DNA of 9,106 bases from Flavobacterium sp. UBA7663 (lineage in GTDB: Bacteria > Bacteroidota > Bacteroidia > Flavobacteriales > Flavobacteriaceae). Positions 7,321 through 9,106 of this stretch are shown piece by piece. The notes beneath the pieces were generated by a model that ran no database searches, was not told the DNA's origin, and worked only from the letters and a program-made list of their open reading frames with translations. The stretch spans positions 1-9,106 of the forward strand of contig NZ_DLHR01000017.1 in NCBI RefSeq assembly GCF_002483315.1. The letters are read 5' to 3'. Every line of letters begins with the position of its first letter. The stretch's first letter is position 1. The position numbers were made by a program, and so were the translations under genes.

Positions 7321-7977
7321 TTAATAATTAATTTTATTGGCTAAATAATAAGAATAAGTACCAATTGATGTATTGATATGGTCTATTTCCTCTACATTTT
7401 TAAATCTTGCATCTGAAATGTATTTTATCATTAAACCATTTACATTATCATTGGTGGTTTTGAAACCGTCAAGTAATTGAACTAAGTAAAATGAGAACCT
7501 CATCCATTTTGTTTTTGCTTTACCCCAATCTCCAATGATTAATTCTCCATTTGGTTTTAATATTCTATTAATCTCTAATAAACATTTCAATTTTGTAATC
7601 ATGTCTAACTGATGAAAAACAAGAGAACTATAAACCTTGTCAATTGAATTATCTTCAAATGGTAACTTATTTCCATCATATAAAAAAAGAGGTGCTTCAA
7701 TTCCTGCCTTATTTAATTTATATTCAGCTATTGACTTAATCTTTGGGTCGATGTCAACTCCTAGTACATTACAATTAGGAAAACGTTGTTTGAGTATGAT
7801 AATGTTTTGGGCCGTTCCAAAACCAAACTCTACTATTTTTTCATTCTCTTTTGGGTCTACAAAATCAATTAATCTGTTTCTGAACTTTTTTTCAGGCATT
7901 GTTACTTTTATAGCTAAATCATAGTAATCGCTTAAAAAATCATAACCTAATGCCGGGATAAATTTTGTTTCACTCAT
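7321..7977 (-). CDS. Class I SAM-dependent methyltransferase, substrate unknown
   Basis: This 218-residue cytoplasmic protein has a Rossmann-type methyltransferase fold. Motif I is 'VEFGFGTAQN' (49-58), the acidic end of strand beta-2 is 'LGVDID' (72-77), followed by 'YDGNKLPFEDNSIDKVYS' and the UbiE-like 'EINRILKPNGELIIGDWG'. The N-terminus 'GYDFLSDYYDLAIK' resembles other small UbiE/COQ5-like enzymes. It lacks the conserved Cys set of the arsenite methyltransferase ArsM: its only cysteines are in 'FPNCNVLG' and 'LKCLLEI'. There is no signal peptide or membrane segment. It starts 7 nt after the barrel-protein gene and is followed by a 36-nt gap, placing it inside the metal operon. Substrate could be a small molecule, lipid, quinone or protein; nothing visible decides. 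Confidence 0.9.
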   Translation of the reverse strand: MSETKFIPALGYDFLSDYYDLAIKVTMPEKKFRNRLIDFVDPKENEKIVEFGFGTAQNIIILKQRFPNCNVLGVDIDPKIKSIAEYKLNKAGIEAPLFLYDGNKLPFEDNSIDKVYSSLVFHQLDMITKLKCLLEINRILKPNGELIIGDWGKAKTKWMRFSFYLVQLLDGFKTTNDNVNGLMIKYISDARFKNVEEIDHINTSIGTYSYYLANKINY

Positions 7978-7984
7978 CTTGATT

Positions 7985-8794
7985 TTATTTTTTTAAATTG
8001 AAAAAAGTATAATATAAATTGAAGTAAAAACCATTTGGAGCAGAGCGTACCATTGAACTCAAAAGCTCTTGTCGGTAAGCAAAGTCCAATCGTGCCTGAC
8101 TGTTGAAAATAAATTGTATAGCCGGTACTACGTCTACATACGACTTGCCATTTTCATTAATAGTTTGCCCAACGAATTCAATCATTAGATTGATATTTGT
8201 CTGCTTGTAACTAGTGTATTTTTTTGGATACATTAGTTTACCGAATGATAAGGTATAATTTGTAGCATTGTCGCCCATATTATCAGGAAACGGATAATCA
8301 GGCTTGTTGTCAAAGGCTTTCTCAAAGCTTATGGACGAACTAATTGCCAGTTTTTTAATCAACTTAGTGGCTACAAATCCTCCTTCGAAACCTGTGTTGT
8401 GTCCTAATATTTCTATTTGCTCTTGGTGAATGTCAGCGTTGTTAAAACTATATCTTCCAAATGCAGCCATTCTGAAATGACTGTTCAGATCATCTGATGA
8501 ATAGAAACGATACTTAGTATAAAAACTACCTCCTTCGGTAACTAGTTGATTGCTTCTATTACTTATAAAAGCAGAAGCTCGAAACATTATGTTTTTGTTT
8601 AGACCATAAGTCACTTCGGGCATAAAATGGTAATTGTAGCCTGATTTCATTTCCTCTTTAAAAAGAGACTGCATTACATTGACTGCTAACGAATTTGCAG
8701 GAACATTACTGGCCGGATCCGTTACTACAAATAACTCTTGGCTAAAAACATCTTGACAACTTACAGCAATAAAAAATAAAATTATCTTTCTCAT
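7985..8794 (-). CDS. Predicted outer-membrane beta-barrel protein
   Basis: This 269-residue protein begins with a signal peptide, probably cleaved after FSQ at residue 19. The mature part has many alternating polar/hydrophobic stretches rich in Tyr and Phe ('YNYHFMPEVTYGLNKNIMFR', 'GGSFYTKYRFYS', 'FRMAAFGRYSFNN') separated by polar turns, and ends in aromatic strands ('GFYFNLYYTFFNL'), as expected for a small barrel of about 10-12 strands. No plug domain or TonB box is seen, so it is not a TonB-dependent receptor. Its ATG shares one base with the stop of the upstream HMA-like gene (TAATG), a sign of tight translational coupling, and the methyltransferase follows after 7 nt. From memory, barrels of this type are found with HMA-domain proteins in metal clusters of Bacteroidota. 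A metal-related role in the outer membrane is inferred. Confidence 0.8.
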   Translation of the reverse strand: MRKIILFFIAVSCQDVFSQELFVVTDPASNVPANSLAVNVMQSLFKEEMKSGYNYHFMPEVTYGLNKNIMFRASAFISNRSNQLVTEGGSFYTKYRFYSSDDLNSHFRMAAFGRYSFNNADIHQEQIEILGHNTGFEGGFVATKLIKKLAISSSISFEKAFDNKPDYPFPDNMGDNATNYTLSFGKLMYPKKYTSYKQTNINLMIEFVGQTINENGKSYVDVVPAIQFIFNSQARLDFAYRQELLSSMVRSAPNGFYFNLYYTFFNLKK

Positions 8795-8796
8795 TA
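8792..8796 (-). promoter_or_regulatory. TAATG stop/start overlap coupling two genes
   Basis: On the coding strand the stop TAA of the HMA-like gene (8794-8796) shares its last A with the ATG of the barrel gene (8792-8794). Such overlaps usually mean the second gene is translated by ribosomes terminating on the first, so the two products are probably made in linked amounts. Confidence 0.7.
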
Positions 8797-9106
8797 ATTT
8801 AGAATTTTAATGTGGAAATCATCTTCATTGATTGCAGCATACGTTTCGACATTCTTATATGATTTGGATAATTTTTTGAACTCCTTTTCAGTTACATAGC
8901 CTTTGTCAACTACTTGAAATTGTATTTCCGTTCCGTTTGTTGCTATGTCATTAACCAAAATATAAGGACTTTTAGTTATGGTTTCAGGTTTTGCTGTTAT
9001 CACTAATGTGCCTATAAAAAAGCCAGCTTTTTCCACTTTCTCCTTAAAAACTTTTGGGCTTAAATTATTTCCTTCTGTTAACGTTACTGTAAACGTATTG
9101 GTATTT
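8794..9106 (-). CDS. HMA-like heavy-metal-associated protein, partial (N-terminus beyond window)
   Basis: The frame is open from the stop at 8794-8796 to the window edge, giving 103 visible residues (codons from 9105). The GTG at 9034-9036 is internal and should not be taken as the start. The visible N-terminal part ('FTVTLTEGNNLSPKVF', then 'EKAGFFIGTLVI') looks like the second half of a ferredoxin-like HMA domain: strand, helix, strand with the typical 'VEKAGF' signature. The CxxC metal-binding motif, if present, would lie upstream outside the window. The remaining about 55 residues are a C-terminal extension with beta strands ('YILVNDIATNGTEIQFQVVD') that I do not recognise. In Bacteroidota, exported HMA proteins of this form occur in metal clusters. 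The TAATG overlap couples it to the barrel gene. The family call is moderate because the key motif is not visible. Confidence 0.65.
   Translation of the reverse strand, partial: NTNTFTVTLTEGNNLSPKVFKEKVEKAGFFIGTLVITAKPETITKSPYILVNDIATNGTEIQFQVVDKGYVTEKEFKKLSKSYKNVETYAAINEDDFHIKILN

Noticed and set aside
7637..7924. Plus-strand ORF of 95 aa opposite the methyltransferase
   Set aside because: Antisense to the motif I region of a clear methyltransferase; no independent coding evidence.
7321..7977. Arsenite methyltransferase ArsM
   Set aside because: The conserved ArsM cysteines are absent and no other arsenic genes are visible.
7985..8794. Lipoprotein reading of the barrel gene (Cys at residue 13)
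   Set aside because: The lipobox would be A-V-S-C, lacking the usual Leu/Val/Ile at -3, and FSQ|E at residue 19 fits a signal peptidase I site better.
8794..9036. 80-aa CDS starting at GTG 9034-9036
   Set aside because: The same frame continues upstream without a stop to the window edge with HMA-like sequence, so the GTG is an internal Val codon.

Overview
The window is AT-rich (roughly one third G+C by eye). Every gene I can support lies on the minus strand, so the region reads from right to left as what looks like one long operon. Signal peptides ending in 'AQ', the Haem_bd and DUF3347 families, the HMBD motif (CxMHP...CxxCGM), tight gene packing and mostly weak Shine-Dalgarno sequences point to a Bacteroidota genome, most likely a flavobacterium. 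I recognise families from memory only; no search was run.

Layout in transcription order: (1) 9105-8794, the C-terminal part of a protein resembling an HMA-type heavy-metal-associated domain, cut by the window edge. (2) 8794-7985, an outer-membrane beta-barrel protein joined to it by a TAATG stop/start overlap. (3) 7977-7321, a class I SAM methyltransferase. (4) 7284-6814, a small exported protein with a His-rich tail. (5) 6778-6029, a lipoprotein with HMBD, a His-rich linker and DUF3347. (6) 6027-5557, a membrane-anchored Haem_bd protein with one CxxCH. (7) 5551-4271 and (8) 4259-2322, a CusA-type RND metal pump divided into two ORFs. (9) 2335-1082, a TolC/CusC-like outer-membrane factor. (10) 1079-1, a CusB-like membrane-fusion protein with an N-terminal HMBD, cut by the left edge.

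Together genes 7-10 encode a tripartite copper/silver efflux pump. The metal-binding Met triad of E. coli CusA (M573, M623, M672) is present in the second half-pump as M159, M209 and M258 with the same spacing of 50 and 49 residues, which favours Cu(I)/Ag(I) over divalent metals. Genes 1, 4 and 5 look like cell-envelope metal-binding accessories. Gene 6 suggests a haem or redox link, and the methyltransferase and barrel protein have no obvious assigned job.

The most unusual point is the split RND permease. It breaks in the cytoplasmic loop between TM4 and TM5, has an 11-nt gap with a Shine-Dalgarno-like GGA, and carries about 15 extra residues at the junction compared with one-chain CusA. No RNA genes, mobile elements, CRISPR arrays, convincing promoters or terminators were seen. 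No stretch over 300 bases lacks a gene; the longest gaps are 35-36 nt.
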